Below are positions 1 to 10,913 of a DNA stretch of 64,000 nt, one piece after another. This DNA is from Chondrilla cf. caribensis (Eukaryota; Porifera; Demospongiae; Chondrillida; Chondrillidae). A program made the translations under genes and the position numbers. Each line of letters begins with the position of its first letter. Within the stretch, counting starts at the first letter, position 1. Under the pieces are notes generated by a model. That model was not told the origin of the DNA. It made no database searches and worked only from the letters and a program-made list of their open reading frames with translations. The stretch lies in NCBI GenBank assembly GCA_964020155.1, contig OZ026546.1:2388900-2452899 (forward strand), given 5' to 3'.

Positions 1-1505
1 ATAAATCATAAGAATGTTAAAATGTTCAGGAACATGACAACAGTACTTTGAAATCTTTGTGAATTCCATTTACTCTAATAGCAGCTCTAATCGGCATAAC
101 ATTCGAAAATATTCGGTGATAGATGTTCTTGCTAGTTACAATATACTCCAATAAGTTTTAGTGCAAGAATTCATCAGTCGCAAATCTGAGTATCTTGCTT
201 ACATTGTCCTCCTTTGAGCACCGCAAATATCCGATTCAGCTGAAATGCCAGTTTTTGAGAGCTCATTTTATGGCCACCATGCCCGGATTGCTACATACTA
301 AACTTGACTCGTGTCAAAGAACGGTAGTTTTTTCCTGCGTATATCTTCTAATTAAAGTTATCTTTCTTACAATTCTCTCAACAGTGATCACTCATACACC
401 TAAACTATGGAATTTGGTCAGTATACCCTGTGATTTAAGAGTAGCCTATCAACAATCATACATCTACGCATACGATATTATTTTTTTTCCAGGTTTGCGC
501 AGGTAGTAGATCATGCAAATGTGGGTGAGTTGCTTGGAGCATTGTCTCTTTGAAAATCATTGAAAATCCTATCTGTTGAAGATTCTGAATAATAAAAGTT
601 TTGAATATACGCTGCAAATAAATTCATAGTTTCCTCAAAACAACTATCTATAGTACTTACAGGTATTGAACAGAAGAGAATGGTTTACAGTGGAGACAAC
701 TGTTTGAGTAGAAGTAAACTGGAAACACAACTACCAGCAATGTTTACATTATGTACGTAGGTTCATGACCCTGTGGTATCACATTCCCATTTATGTCAAA
801 TATGTAACAGATAAACTCTGGCACTTTGTGGTGTCTCATTTGTAACACGTGAAAGCCACGAGGTCATACGTAGTAGCTACTACGGGTAGATATAATACAT
901 TTGTACATATATACAATACTTGATACTTCGAAAGTAGTGGAAAATCAGTGTTGGTTCAGAGGGTATCTTCCACGTACATATTGAAGCAACAAGATCTCCA
1001 TATTAGACACTAAATACTGAAACAAAATAAAAACTACAGTACATGGTGAAATACTACCAAAACTCAAAATCATTTTTGTTACATCTCTGGGTGGGTCACA
1101 GTTTGAAGCATGCTATTTACAAGTAGCTACTGCGGACAAACAGATTTAAGCCAATTAAAACATACAAAAGGTACCATAGCTTCATATTCGATTACAATCA
1201 TAGCACTACTCCAAGTGCTTTCAAATAGTTTAAAAATTCTGTCCCTTTCTTCTAGCAAATACAATTCTCCAAAATGTAGCTGAAATTAGAAAAATACCTA
1301 ATAAAGATGAATATTAAAAGTTCTTATTATTCTCCTGTGAACGTAACCAATTGCTGATTCCTTGAGCAAAGTAAAATGTTATTATCAATCATTGTACATT
1401 GAAATATGTACGAACCCACACCTAGCCTTGCAAGACATTTTATAAGAATTGATGTAAGTGTGATGGCATCTGTGACGACACCCACAATGTCGGACACATA
1501 CTTAC
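1..1505. other. Intergenic / intronic DNA, no supported gene
   Basis: AT-rich sequence with scattered short open frames that show no domain, no convincing splice sites and no start context. It lies downstream of the last recognised exon of the minus-strand receptor gene that starts at 3361, so it may be an intron of that gene continuing out of the window. I did not find its transmembrane or tail exon here. Confidence 0.5.
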
Positions 1506-1787
1506 AAGCTATTTCAGCAGTAGAGTTTTCACCAGTACATCCAGAAATTAATCTACAGCTGTTACTCTGAGTAATTGTGAAAATATACATAGTACTAGGG
1601 CCTAGTCCACTGATGATACATGGATTAGTGGTACAGTCTGTACTGCTTGTACAGTTTGGTGCTGATGATGGATAGTAGGTGACCGTAGTAGATATGGCTG
1701 GAGGGGAATAAGGAGGTTGTTGCCATGTAACAGTAACTATATCAGCATTGGCAAGAGCAACCATAGTTGAAGGGCATAACGGGGCAC
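1506..1787 (-). CDS. FN3-like exon of receptor gene A (acceptor site degraded)
   Basis: This 282-nt minus-strand exon encodes a fibronectin III-like ectodomain module of 94 codons. Visible features are an N-terminal CPS proline/cysteine segment, VTVTWQQP (core Trp), TTVTYYPSS, paired cysteines (NCTSSTDC) and the IISGLGPSTMYIFTI strand preceding the last sheet. The same pattern recurs in FN3 exons at 27.9 and 25.9 kb. The donor is a good GTAAGT in phase 1 (GCT T|GTAAGT). The acceptor expected from the paralogues (AG|GT) reads CG|GT here, so the exon may be skipped or dead. It sits downstream of an Ig exon (2570-2866) in the same orientation. It could still be used through a non-canonical acceptor; transcript data would decide. 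Confidence 0.6.
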
Positions 1788-2569
1788 CGGAATATTGCGT
1801 TAAGTGCACAATATGTTTATAGCAATAATAATACTATACAAAAGTATGTAGATATCAAGTCCACTGGATCTAATCATGTAGCATACAGCACACACGTACA
1901 TGTCTCGGAAGACTTGATACATAATTATGACAACATTTTATTTTATAGGGGCACAAGCAATGTCGTAATCTAACCTAGTGAATAGCAATCCTTCATAACA
2001 AATCAGATTTACTTTTAAATAACATTGATTAGGTACATACATACCATACATATACATATACCTTCGTACAACAGTACCATATACATGCTAATTTCTGTAT
2101 TGTGTGTATTCTGTTAATCAACAAGTGGATTATTCTTGGGACTTCTCCATTTTTGTTGGAAGATTATCACTGCAGCTCATTCTTTTTGGAGGATACGTTC
2201 GAATTAAATGTTTGCAAAATCCCTAAATAAGTTCCCAAAGAAATTATTGTGTATAGCTAAGGCATGCATTTTTCAAATTAACATTATTAAAATTATATTG
2301 TTATTATTAAACCATCTATAGTTGAAGAGCTGATTTGTATGGCTGCTTTAATCCAACTATTGCATATAGCCAGGCATGCATGTTTTAAATTGACAGTCCG
2401 GCACAGACCAGACAATACATATCTATGAATGTACGTAGATTAAACATGATTATAGATGATGTACTCAAGATTGAAAACATTTTAATTTGGTCATACCAAT
2501 ACCGCTTAACCTTCATACATGAATTATTTATCTTTCAGGATCATGTACTAAGCATAAGAAAACACTCAC

Positions 2570-2866
2570 CTACTCTTATAGACACCATCCCATGAAAATT
2601 GTGATTAATAAAATCAAAACATTCAATAGTTCCTCCATCGTCTGCTGTAGTGAACCCACTAATAGTGATGGTGGAAGATGAGGTAACACTTGTATCAGTA
2701 GTCATGATCCTGGTATTGTTGGCTGCAATGAGTGCAGTGTCACGTGTCACACTTATCCCACTCAATCCACTGATAGTCCAACTAGCTACTGCACTAGTTA
2801 CACTACAAGTAAATGTCTGTTGACTGCCACAATCCAATAAGATGGTACCATTTGGTATGAGTGTAC
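2570..2866 (-). CDS. Ig-like domain exon of receptor gene A
   Basis: A 297-nt (99-codon) phase 1-1 exon on the minus strand, bounded by TCAG|GTACAC and GTAG|GTGAGT. The product has the marks of an Ig-like fold: LDCGSQQTFTCSV (first core cysteine), ASWTISGLSG (core Trp), SSSTITISGFTTADDGGTIEC with the D-G-G-x-x-x-C signature of the F strand. It is near-identical in layout to the exon at 36913-37212 and related to 40488-40784. It joins in phase to the signal-peptide exon at 3304-3361, so the mature protein would begin almost directly with this domain. The exact Ig subtype is not recognised. Confidence 0.75.
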
Positions 2867-3303
2867 CTGATTCAGAAGGGAGATTATAAATAAACTATAA
2901 ATTGCTATACAGATTCATAGATGACAATCTCAACAATAAAACCGTAGTTTACAATGTAATCACAAAATTAATGTAGACACTGAAAATATTGACAGTATAA
3001 GAAAGTTGGCACATAAATATGTTGTTCAAGAATCTACAGTATTAGCTGTGTTCTTCCTTGGTATCTTGAACTGTACGTGTGTCGTCTTAATGAAAATTGG
3101 AACATATGAAACAATATTTAATAGTGTTTTTAGAAGGCATTCAACTGAGGTATAGAAATGGAAAATTCTCACCAGATTATGAAAGAGCAAGAATTTAGCC
3201 ATTGGATGAGAGAACGAGGACTGTCGTAAAATCGAATGATAAAATACGTATTGTGTAGTCTAATCGTATTATGACAAATTATAGTGATGAACACTTGACT
3301 TGC

Positions 3304-3361
3304 CTTCGACGACCAAGAATACGCTGAATAACACCCGTAATTTCTCACAAAACGATATCAT
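3304..3361 (-). CDS. Signal-peptide first exon of receptor gene A (GC-AG donor)
   Basis: Coding exon of 58 nt: MISFCEKLRVLFSVFLVVE plus one base, i.e. a short charged n-region and a hydrophobic core typical of a secretory signal peptide. It ends AAG|GCAAGT, the consensus for the rare GC-AG intron class, in phase 1, matching the phase of the downstream Ig exon. The start ATG is chosen because the same 19-codon exon recurs at 37652-37709 and, with a mutated start, at 13498-13555. It marks the 5' end of a minus-strand receptor gene that continues leftward through 2570-2866 and possibly 1506-1787. Confidence 0.7.
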
Positions 3362-3890
3362 CTCCCTGTGGGGCAGTTCACAAGTCCACTTCTTTCGGAA
3401 TTCCGTATAATTCCTCCACACGAAGTATGCAACTCCGTGTCACTAGAGTATTCCATGATCAGAGATAGCAAAATATGTCCGTAATTAATGAAGAAGGGGA
3501 GTCGCAAAGTCCAGCCTCACCTTAACGAAAATGATATTATTGTTTTAAGTCGTCCTCCCGTCCTATGGCATAAATCCTTGCTCTTTCTTAATCCGATGAG
3601 AATCTTCCATTCCTATACCTCTGGAGTCTCTCACATGACTATATTCTCCTTCGTTCTGATCATTGTCATAAAAGTCATGATATACGTAGTTCTCTGCTGA
3701 AAATTGTCTCTCTATATAGATATATAGCTCTATTCTTCTTCCCAATTCCTTTCTGTCAGCCTGAAATCATGGCTTACTAGCAAATCAAATTTCCTTATGA
3801 ACTTGCACTTGACTGCTTCTACCATGCTCCAGAAGTCCTCCTCTCAGTATAACTCTGCTGCAGCATTGAATGAGAGTGATGATCTATATT

Positions 3891-4982
3891 ATATATAATA
3901 GACCGATTGCGCATTGACGTCATGAAGAACGGAAATGGTCGCGAAGGGTGTCATGCGTAGGATTTACTATGGGGACCACGTACCGATTGTCGAAAAAGGA
4001 CATTCTTGGCTCTAGCCTGGGCTCACTTACTAGTTTCCCATAAAATATACCTCAGCTTTAGCTTCAACATTAACATGCCTGACTTGCAGTGTACTTACTG
4101 GACTTACAAGTTGTTCCTATCTCCCATTCTACAGCAAACATGCACACATGCACACACTCCACACAAATACTTGCACACACAAACGTACACACGGGTACAA
4201 CATGCACACACACATGCACACACATGCACACACATGCACACACACTAAACATACTATATATCAAGAAATGAATGAATGATTGCACAAATTATTATATGCA
4301 ATGTCATACACTAATGCATGCACATACAAACACATGTACATGTACCAACATGTACACATTCTCATGTACACAACATACATCCACGCATGAACACATACTG
4401 AAAAAGAAAAGGTGGAAATTTATGATACAAATGAGGTATGAATTATACTAGTTTCATTGATGAAGAATAACTTCAAATTCCACACCGTATCCTCTGAAAA
4501 GTTATTGGTTTATAAGAACAACAATGAAAATGAAGTGAACAGAAATATTAATGACGGGGGGGAGGTATATTCATCATCCCATCATCAGAGTGCACAGTCA
4601 CCGTTATCCCACAAGTGTTCACTTGTGTGTCGGAATGGAAAAGATGAGGACAGTCATCCAACTGATGATGTACAGGGTTTACCACACTGATGAGCTGAAA
4701 TGAGAGCGAAACAGCTGTCTGTGGTTCCTTTGATGATCTGGATGACTGAAGGGGAGGTAATCACTGGTTACCATTAAAATAGGACCTTGGTCCCCCAGCT
4801 GATAGAGACTTCGGTCTATTTTCGGGTGGTTCAGTGTAAATCCAGTGATGTAATTTGTCAGAAATATAAATTGCATAAAATTACATGAATGACAAGAAAC
4901 ATCTACATAGAAATGATCTCGATGTTAGGATTGTCGAAAAATTGAATTATAAAATACGAATTGCATAATCATAAGACGTATC
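3891..4982. other. Intergenic spacer with microsatellite and small Asn/Ser-rich frame
   Basis: Apart from the CA repeat, an open frame 4457-4690 (+, 77 codons, Asn/Ser-rich) has no recognised domain and no splice support; I do not call it a gene. Positions 4930-4980 resemble the intron sequence just downstream of the receptor signal-peptide exon (ATAAAATACG), suggesting a small duplicated fragment. A TGACGTCA element lies near 3915 just upstream of gene A's duplicated 5' region. Confidence 0.4.
4110..4380. repeat. CA-rich / ACATGCAC microsatellite
   Basis: Dense CACACA and ACATGCACACAC runs form a compound microsatellite. Open frames over it on both strands (His/Thr-rich or Cys/Val-rich) are low-complexity artefacts. 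Confidence 0.9.
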
Positions 4983-5304
4983 AGGTAAAAAGAATGGACC
5001 CATTGGCCATATTGATTGATAATATCAGCATGGTGATGTCATACTGTTCTGTTAGGGTAGGGAGATAGGGACATAGGGCTATGGTTAGAGTTAGAGGTAG
5101 GGGTTAGGGTTAGAGGTGAGGGTTAGAGTTAGAGGTGGGGCGGTAATTAGGGTTAGGGTTGGGGTTAAATCCGGGATCCTCTTCTGACCTATAATATTTG
5201 ATTCTGGAAAGGACCTCAGATCTGACCTCTATACCCCTACCTTTAATATGACACCACGCCTCTGTTATTCATCAATATGGCCACTGGATCCGTTCTTTTC
5301 ACCT
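4983..5304. mobile_element. MITE-like element with telomere-like core
   Basis: Imperfect terminal inverted repeats of roughly 60 bp: the left arm begins AGGTAAAAAGAATGGACC and continues through GGCCATATTGAT; the right arm read in reverse begins AGGTGAAAAGAACGGATCC and contains the same GGCCATATTGAT. The interior (about 5055-5165) is a degenerate GGGTTA/GGTTAGAG array resembling TTAGGG telomere repeat. No transposase frame is present. No clear target-site duplication was found. Confidence 0.65.
5055..5165 (+). repeat. Degenerate TTAGGG-like interstitial repeat
   Basis: Contains several GGTTAGGGTTAG-type units interspersed with GTTAGAGTTAGAGG variants. It sits wholly inside the inverted-repeat element at 4983-5304. 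Confidence 0.7.
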
Positions 5305-5514
5305 AAAATTGAATATGACACCACACCGACTTAGACATAGACAATTCCGGTATACATATCCATTTGTCAATTGATAATTTATTGCTTACAAATAAAATTA
5401 ACAAAAGATAAATTGAACTATCGTAAAAGGTCATCCTGGACAATCCATTTTTTTGCCATAAGTTGAAGGTTTGAATCATAAATCATAACATATTATATAT
5501 TGTGTCCTGGTACA

Positions 5515-6060
5515 TGGTTGATTGACATGTGGATCAAAGAAGAAGGTGAACTTATATAATATGTGGTGTGTACAGCAGAGGTCAGATATATTAGTACAGG
5601 TCACCAGACAAGTTCCATTGTTAGATTTAATTGAGTAAGAACCAGGTATGCAAATTGGTATTCGCTTTCCATTGTGTATGGTATTATTTACTATACGTAC
5701 AACTACTAAGTCTTATGTATAAATTGTATATACCAGGACACATGGTAGTTGCAATTGCTTTCTGCCTAGTTGTACTGCAGCACAACTAGGTAGTATATAC
5801 CATTACCTATGTAGTTTTGCAGTAAACAGTAGAATTTAGAAACAGTACAATTGATCATTTATTCCTCATACATACTTAATAACCCTTAATAGTTGAGGTT
5901 TACAGAAATTTAAAGTAATATTTACTATTATTGTGTATTCTCCCCATAGTTATCATTTTGGTGGCGATTGTTGCAGCCACCATACACGTGGTCCTTATTG
6001 TCATCATTGTTATTGTGGTTGTCATTTGTTGTATGAAGAAAAACATGATGTGAAAGGTAT
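5515..6060. repeat. Inverted segmental duplication of the TM-exon region (partner 23313-24165)
   Basis: Read in reverse, 23313-24165 matches this stretch: GGTCACCAGACA, CAAGTTCCATTGTTAGATTT, the GCAGYACAACTAG inverted pair, and then the transmembrane exon itself. It shows that a receptor 3' part was copied in inverted orientation. Confidence 0.75.
5950..6056 (+). pseudogene. Transmembrane exon of a receptor, 1-nt deletion
   Basis: Plus-strand exon bounded by CCCATAG| and AAAG|GTATGT. It encodes a single hydrophobic helix (VAIVAATIHVVLIVIIVIVV) followed by a CCMKK stop-transfer. Compared with the intact paralogue at 23319-23429 (111 nt, 37 codons) it is 107 nt: one codon is missing and one further base is deleted in the Lys-rich end, so frame is lost and TGA follows after KKNMM. 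It could be a dead exon or a receptor whose tail is reduced to a few residues. A small plus-strand frame at about 6194 (EKEKAEKAVQSEDGG then stop) looks like its former tail exon and has no tyrosine. Confidence 0.65.
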
Positions 6061-8320
6061 GTAAAGTTACCACTGTTATGGTACATGACCAAATTATTTA
6101 AATTCATGATAATAGTGGCTCCTACAAGTGAGAAATATGACATTGTAATTACTTTCTTTTGACCTGTCATCTACCATTTTTATTCAAAGAAAAAGAAAAA
6201 GCAGAGAAAGCAGTCCAGAGTGAAGATGGTGGATAGGCTTGAAGTTGTTTGATGGTGAATAATGATTGATGAAATTTCTTTACCAATAACTTTCCCATAC
6301 AGTATTCTGTTGACCACTATCTCCATACGTTTGGTTTTATAATAACAAATCAACCATGTAGCTGTAGGTTGTCAGTGATTGGAATTTCAAATTGGTGGAA
6401 ATCATGTTTAAACAATGGTAGTGGGCAACAAAAACCCTGGAAATAAATGCGAACTTCATTAGAACAGTAAGACTGGTAATGCTAACACTCCCCAGTACAT
6501 TATTTAGAAGTTTACTGTGTCATAGTTTCCATTTGATGTGTAAGCAAACAACAAAATTGATGTATTATTAATTGAGCAATATACTAGCTGACATGTCTGT
6601 CCAAAGAGCATGCAAACCTAGTGCAACTTGCTGAGTGGTTTGAAATTGCTGGAACTATCAAATTTAAATTATGCATATCTAGTTTATCGATTGTGTATCT
6701 GTAGACTCAACGTACTGATAATGCTCCATGATTACAGTGAAGATCTACAGATATTGATAATGATAATATTGGTTCACTTCAAGCAATTATCAGTCTTTAT
6801 ATATATATATATATATATAACGGTAATTGAACATCAGTGACCTTGTGGGGGTACCCAAATGGCTACCTGGAATATTGTATATGGTGGTAAATTAGAATGC
6901 AGTTTATGTTATAGTGCTGATTGGATTGTATACTTATCTGAACATAATTTCATTTATTGCAAGATACATACAATGCTATTTTTGAAGAGTTTTTACTATG
7001 CACTCTGTCTCTTACATTATTTAGACTTAGGAAGTGATTTCAATTACTGGTGTAACTGGATGCTTGGCCAAGGCTTCTATTTTTGGTTCAGTATTCAGTA
7101 TAGGGGATTGTATTTGTCACTACCGTCTTCGCAGTTGATCCTAATCTTTTTGCGTATGCACTCTTTCTGTCATAGTCCTATTCATTTTTGTGAATAACAG
7201 TGGGTAACTTTGTCCTCATTTTTAATCACGTGCACCTTTTCAGCACTTGACATGTGCTGGCAGTCACATTCCTCAGATGATAAGTTAATAGTTTTGCAAA
7301 CCCCACTAGCTATGTTACATCTAATATGATGAACGATTGGGTATACTTGTACAGTTGACATAACTCAAGAATGAAATAAATTTAGTGATGCTTACCTTTC
7401 TTCAAACTCCATCAGTCTCACAAATCAGACGCATACCCTGTGATGTCATTAGGGGTCTGAATCAAGAAAGTGCATGGCAAAATGTATGAGTGAGGTATAT
7501 TGCATAATGGACTAAAAGTTTCTGAATTTTATCGTTATTACTGGCACTAATATTGTGCTGTTATGGTAAATTTACTGCATCATATCCTATTATAGTAGCC
7601 CCCAGGGCTAAAGGCTCACCCACATTGAATAAGATTCTATAACCATAACCATAACCATCATAATATCATAATATTATATGCATTATCACAACTGGGGATC
7701 TACACTATCTGCAATAATAGTCACCAAATGACATCCCTCCCTAATCTAAGAGAAAGCATCGGTAAGGTATTACCTGCAGATTATTAACGTGATTTGCTGT
7801 GAAGTCTCCTCTCATTGATTCTGTTTACTATTAGCTATTGTATGTTTAAAAGGAGCAAGCAACAAAAGAAACAACTCAGCTGAACACATGCATCACAAGT
7901 AGAACCTATTCAACAAACAGTCAATTTGAACACAAGTGGGAACAAACCAGGGAAACAACCTGGAAAAGCACAGCTGGAAATAAGTAGTAACAAGACATAT
8001 GAATGGAGACAAACACAGATAGTTAACCCAAAAGCGAACCATGTTGAAGACAGTCAGGAGAACAAGAGGTAGACACGGTACCAGTCCAAATGAAAACAGG
8101 TAATATAAGAAAAAAAATACCTGGGCAAACACATGCAAACACAAATAGTTATAAAGCAGCTGAAGAACCATGGTGATCACAGCTGGACATAGCTAGGTAG
8201 TTACTGTTGTGTTTGGTAATGATTGACATGTGTGGTGTCACGTGTGCTTTTAGAGCATTATAATTTCATGTAGATTTGCACGTCCCCATTATTTTCATAA
8301 AACCGATGAATAATAATTGA
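6061..8320. other. Non-coding spacer with AT microsatellite and SINE-like 3' tail
   Basis: No supported gene. A (TA)n run lies at about 6797-6819. Around 7590-7665 a fragment (CAGGGCTAAAGGCTCACC, then ACCATA repeats) matches, in inverse orientation, 39185-39260 and part of 57100-57170, and looks like a shared SINE/LINE 3' end with a simple-repeat tail. Sequence near 7240-7360 resembles 48440-48530 weakly. The long frames at 6859-7197 (+) and 7893-8180 (-) show no domain. Confidence 0.45.
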
Positions 8321-8365
8321 TTGAAGTTGGCAGTTGATCTGGTTCGTTGTTTTTCTTCGAAAAGG

Positions 8366-8640
8366 AAAGATATCGTCAAGTGGCGACGAGGATGGGATAA
8401 GGCAATGGCATACTCTATAGGAAATGTCGGAGAGTTTAATCCAGAGCAGGAATCCATCGAATTGTTCCTAGAGCAAGTTCATATTGTTATGGAAGCTAAC
8501 GGAATCGAGGATGACCGCAGTTATGCTGAGCATGATAGGCAGCAAAGCGTACGTGTACAGAGTTTTATGCAATATTTTGTCTCCAGTGAAACTGAATCAG
8601 AAATCGTACAAGCAACTGGTTGATCGAAGAATTACTATGG
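8366..8640 (+). pseudogene. Ty3/gypsy gag 5' remnant
   Basis: AGTGGCGACGAGGATGGGAT, the kind of leader seen just before gypsy gag genes, is followed by an ATG at 8405. The frame reads GEFNPEQESIELFLEQVHIV, typical of the capsid start of metazoan Ty3/gypsy gag. A frameshift near 8515 moves the homology to the next frame (MIGSKAYVYRVL, then LNQKSYKQLVD). The fragment ends near 8640 with no protease, RT or LTR beside it, so it is a short truncated relic unrelated to the element at 15.5 kb by direct continuity. Confidence 0.65.
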
Positions 8641-8861
8641 TGGCCCATAAGGACACTTTTCGCTGCGGCCAAATCGCCCAATTTGATCGCTTCGGTCCAT
8701 GGAAATTGCCGAATCACCCGATTCGATCGCTTCGGTCGATTTGCTAACATCTTCGGATGAATCGGTAATGTAATTGTTATGAGAGGAAATGTTGAGGATA
8801 GTAAGCATATTGCCAATATAGCACAGACCTACCTGAAAAATGTGAATTGCACATACATGAT

Positions 8862-8921
<60 letters not shown>
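8862..8921. repeat. (CA)n microsatellite
   Basis: About 60 bases of nearly uninterrupted CA dinucleotides. The Cys-Val frames on the opposite strand are artefacts. Confidence 0.97.
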
Positions 8922-8924
<3 letters not shown>

Positions 8925-10109
8925 GGTATAAATGTACAGTAACTGTATACTCCAGGATGACAGATATAGATCGGGTTGTCTAATCTGTATTTTGACATGA
9001 CATGAATATAGACCTGGCTATACTGTAAAGTGAAAGTATTTCATGGCAGAAAATTTTCTTACTCTCAGACAAGCATTTTGGGGTTATTAATTTTGCAATT
9101 TGTATGGATATTTCATGTCAGTGTGTTTTGCATGATATTTGGCTTTTAAGGATTTCACCAATAAACTATTGTAAAGTGTCCAAATTCTTGAAATTTTAAC
9201 GTTGCACAATATATATTAGAGTATCAAATGCGTCAATGAAACATCTCTCTTGATATAAGGAAATAAATATACATGACAATACTGTTCATTGACACTTAAA
9301 ATACTTATGACCACACTCTGGGTAGAGTACTCAATAAGGTTCATTGATTGTAAGGACAACAATTTTTCAAAGCATGTGCAGTAATCTAGATGGGATTTCA
9401 CCATTCAGAATGCTCTAAATATACATTGGTTGTAGGTATTTATATACCCTACCATTAATATCAAATATGCATGGAGGTGAGACCACAATTACTTGCAAAA
9501 TTGGTACAATCACGCATCAGTAATGATGTTTGATAACAAGAGAGGCCTGAGTGTTAACTAGGAAACAAGCAAAAACATTGTAGATACATAGTGTATCAAT
9601 AAAATCCATTATCGGATACCACTTAAGTTAGAGCACCCAAATTAGCCAATACTCGAAAAATTAGAGAACCTACCGATTCCAAATATACATTCATTGGTAT
9701 ACCATGCATTACACGTTGTCGGTCTCAAGTCGGAAGATCCCTGCTCATAATTTGTTCTGTCACAGAGGATTGGGTTTCCTTAAAGAACAACATTTTCAAT
9801 CTCAATCTCATCGATCAATCTCTTTTCAACTCCATAGTCTACCTAGCTGACGCCTTTGTCCTAATCGGTTGTCTCTAGCAGAGCACTACAAAAAGCTATA
9901 AGAGCATGTTGCCGACTGGATAGACTACATGATAGTTATATAACAGTTTATTGGGAGTCAGTAGATTCTCTACTATTAGAGAAAAATACCTGTCAGTTTC
10001 AGTGTCCGTATCCATATTTGAATGCGCATGATAATTATAATTAGGCTGCACGCAAAATTTGCTAACAATAACAATAGTTCCGGAGTCACCGTAATGTCCA
10101 TATATAGAG
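8922..10109. other. Spacer upstream of the AIG1-like gene
   Basis: No gene supported. AT-rich, with only short unconvincing frames. The last ~80 bases form the presumptive promoter of the gene at 10185. Confidence 0.5.
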
Positions 10110-10117
10110 TATATAAG
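10110..10117 (+). promoter_or_regulatory. Candidate TATA box
   Basis: TATATAAG lies 68 bases upstream of the ATG of the intronless AIG1-like gene, a plausible spacing for a core promoter with a short leader. Inference only. Confidence 0.4.
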
Positions 10118-10184
10118 ATTGGAAAATGCGTATTCTGGTTACTAAGACTTATCTGTTCACTTGTAGCTGATTAACTACGTTAAT

Positions 10185-10913
10185 ATGGCAAGCAGTACTC
10201 GTTCAAAGCCAGCTAGAACGGAATACCGCAACATTATCGTTGTCGGAAAGACTGGAGCAGGGAAGTCTACAGTAGCCAACAAAATTATCGGTGATGATGT
10301 CTTTAAAGTCTCTGACTCCCTTCGGGCCGTTACAAAAAGGCAAACACACACAATGGTGGATCTGGAGTATGTCGATGTTACTTACAAAATAAAAATGGTG
10401 GATACCGTTGGACTCTTCGATACGGGCGAGAGCAAAATTACCAACGATGCCATTGTTGATAAACTCAGAACGTACCTAATAGACAAATGCCCCGACGGGA
10501 TCAATCTTGTTCTCTTCGTCTTCAAAAAAGGGCGTTTCACTGATGAGGAGAGACAGACGTTTGATATCATTATAAAGGAGTTCAAAAGAGAGGTGTCGGA
10601 ATTTTCGGCCTTGGTCATCACTCATTGCGCGATGGGGACAAAAGCTCGTCAGGAATATCTCGATCTGTTTACCAAGGATAGTAGCACGCGTAATATTTCC
10701 TCTTTCGTGAAAAAAGGAATCTATCCAGTCGACTTTCCTCCGTTGGATGGAGACGAAGATGAGGAGCCTTCGAAGAGAACACTGGACGACGTGGAATCGC
10801 TACGTCAGCTGATATTCAGTTGCTCAGAAATGACCCTTGGTAGTGACATGGTCGAGGAGATCGTGAGAGTTATTAAAGAGAAGCAAGTTACCAGTGGATG
10901 CAGTATTCTGTAA
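10185..10913 (+). CDS. AIG1/GIMAP-family GTPase with C-terminal CSIL
   Basis: Single-exon gene of 242 codons encoding an AIG1-type (GIMAP-like) septin-related GTP-binding protein. The G1 P-loop GKTGAGKST is at residues 21-29, a G2 threonine at about 50, G3 DTVG at 73-76, and the GRFTDEER segment at 116-123 corresponds to the family's conserved box between G3 and G4. The G4 position reads THCA, so the usual guanine-specifying Asp is not obvious. The protein ends CSIL, a CaaX-type prenylation signal (final Leu favours geranylgeranylation), implying membrane anchoring like vertebrate GIMAPs with lipid or TM anchors. The start is chosen because it is the first ATG after a TATA-like element and the residues before the P-loop have usual length. 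A convergent paralogue lies at 12004-12762. A role in innate immunity is family knowledge and inference. Confidence 0.88.
   Translation: MASSTRSKPARTEYRNIIVVGKTGAGKSTVANKIIGDDVFKVSDSLRAVTKRQTHTMVDLEYVDVTYKIKMVDTVGLFDTGESKITNDAIVDKLRTYLIDKCPDGINLVLFVFKKGRFTDEERQTFDIIIKEFKREVSEFSALVITHCAMGTKARQEYLDLFTKDSSTRNISSFVKKGIYPVDFPPLDGDEDEEPSKRTLDDVESLRQLIFSCSEMTLGSDMVEEIVRVIKEKQVTSGCSIL

Larger units (their letters stand above)
1903..3890. repeat. Segmental duplication, copy 1 (partner 36048-38240)
   Basis: Extended direct similarity to 36048-38240 covers the Ig exon, its introns, the signal-peptide exon and about 500 bases upstream. Shared landmarks include ATAATTATGACAACATTTTA at 1920, the exons, and GTCCTCCTCT near 3835. 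The partner carries a 205-bp MITE that this copy lacks. Confidence 0.85.

Noticed and set aside
195..506. 103-codon plus-strand frame
   Set aside because: No domain, no splice or start support, ordinary chance length in this AT-rich DNA; hydrophobic middle segment is not preceded by a credible start context.
4006..4285. His/Thr-rich and Cys/Val-rich frames
   Set aside because: Also microsatellite artefacts.
5928..6170. 80-codon minus-strand frame, Asn/His-rich
   Set aside because: Antisense of the plus-strand TM exon; hydrophobic codons reversed give His/Asn-rich strings.
7893..8180. 95-codon minus-strand frame, Leu/Phe-rich
   Set aside because: Hydrophobic throughout with no topology resembling a family; likely AT-rich chance frame.
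8635..8998. Cys-Val repeat proteins over the CA tract
   Set aside because: Low-complexity translation of a microsatellite.
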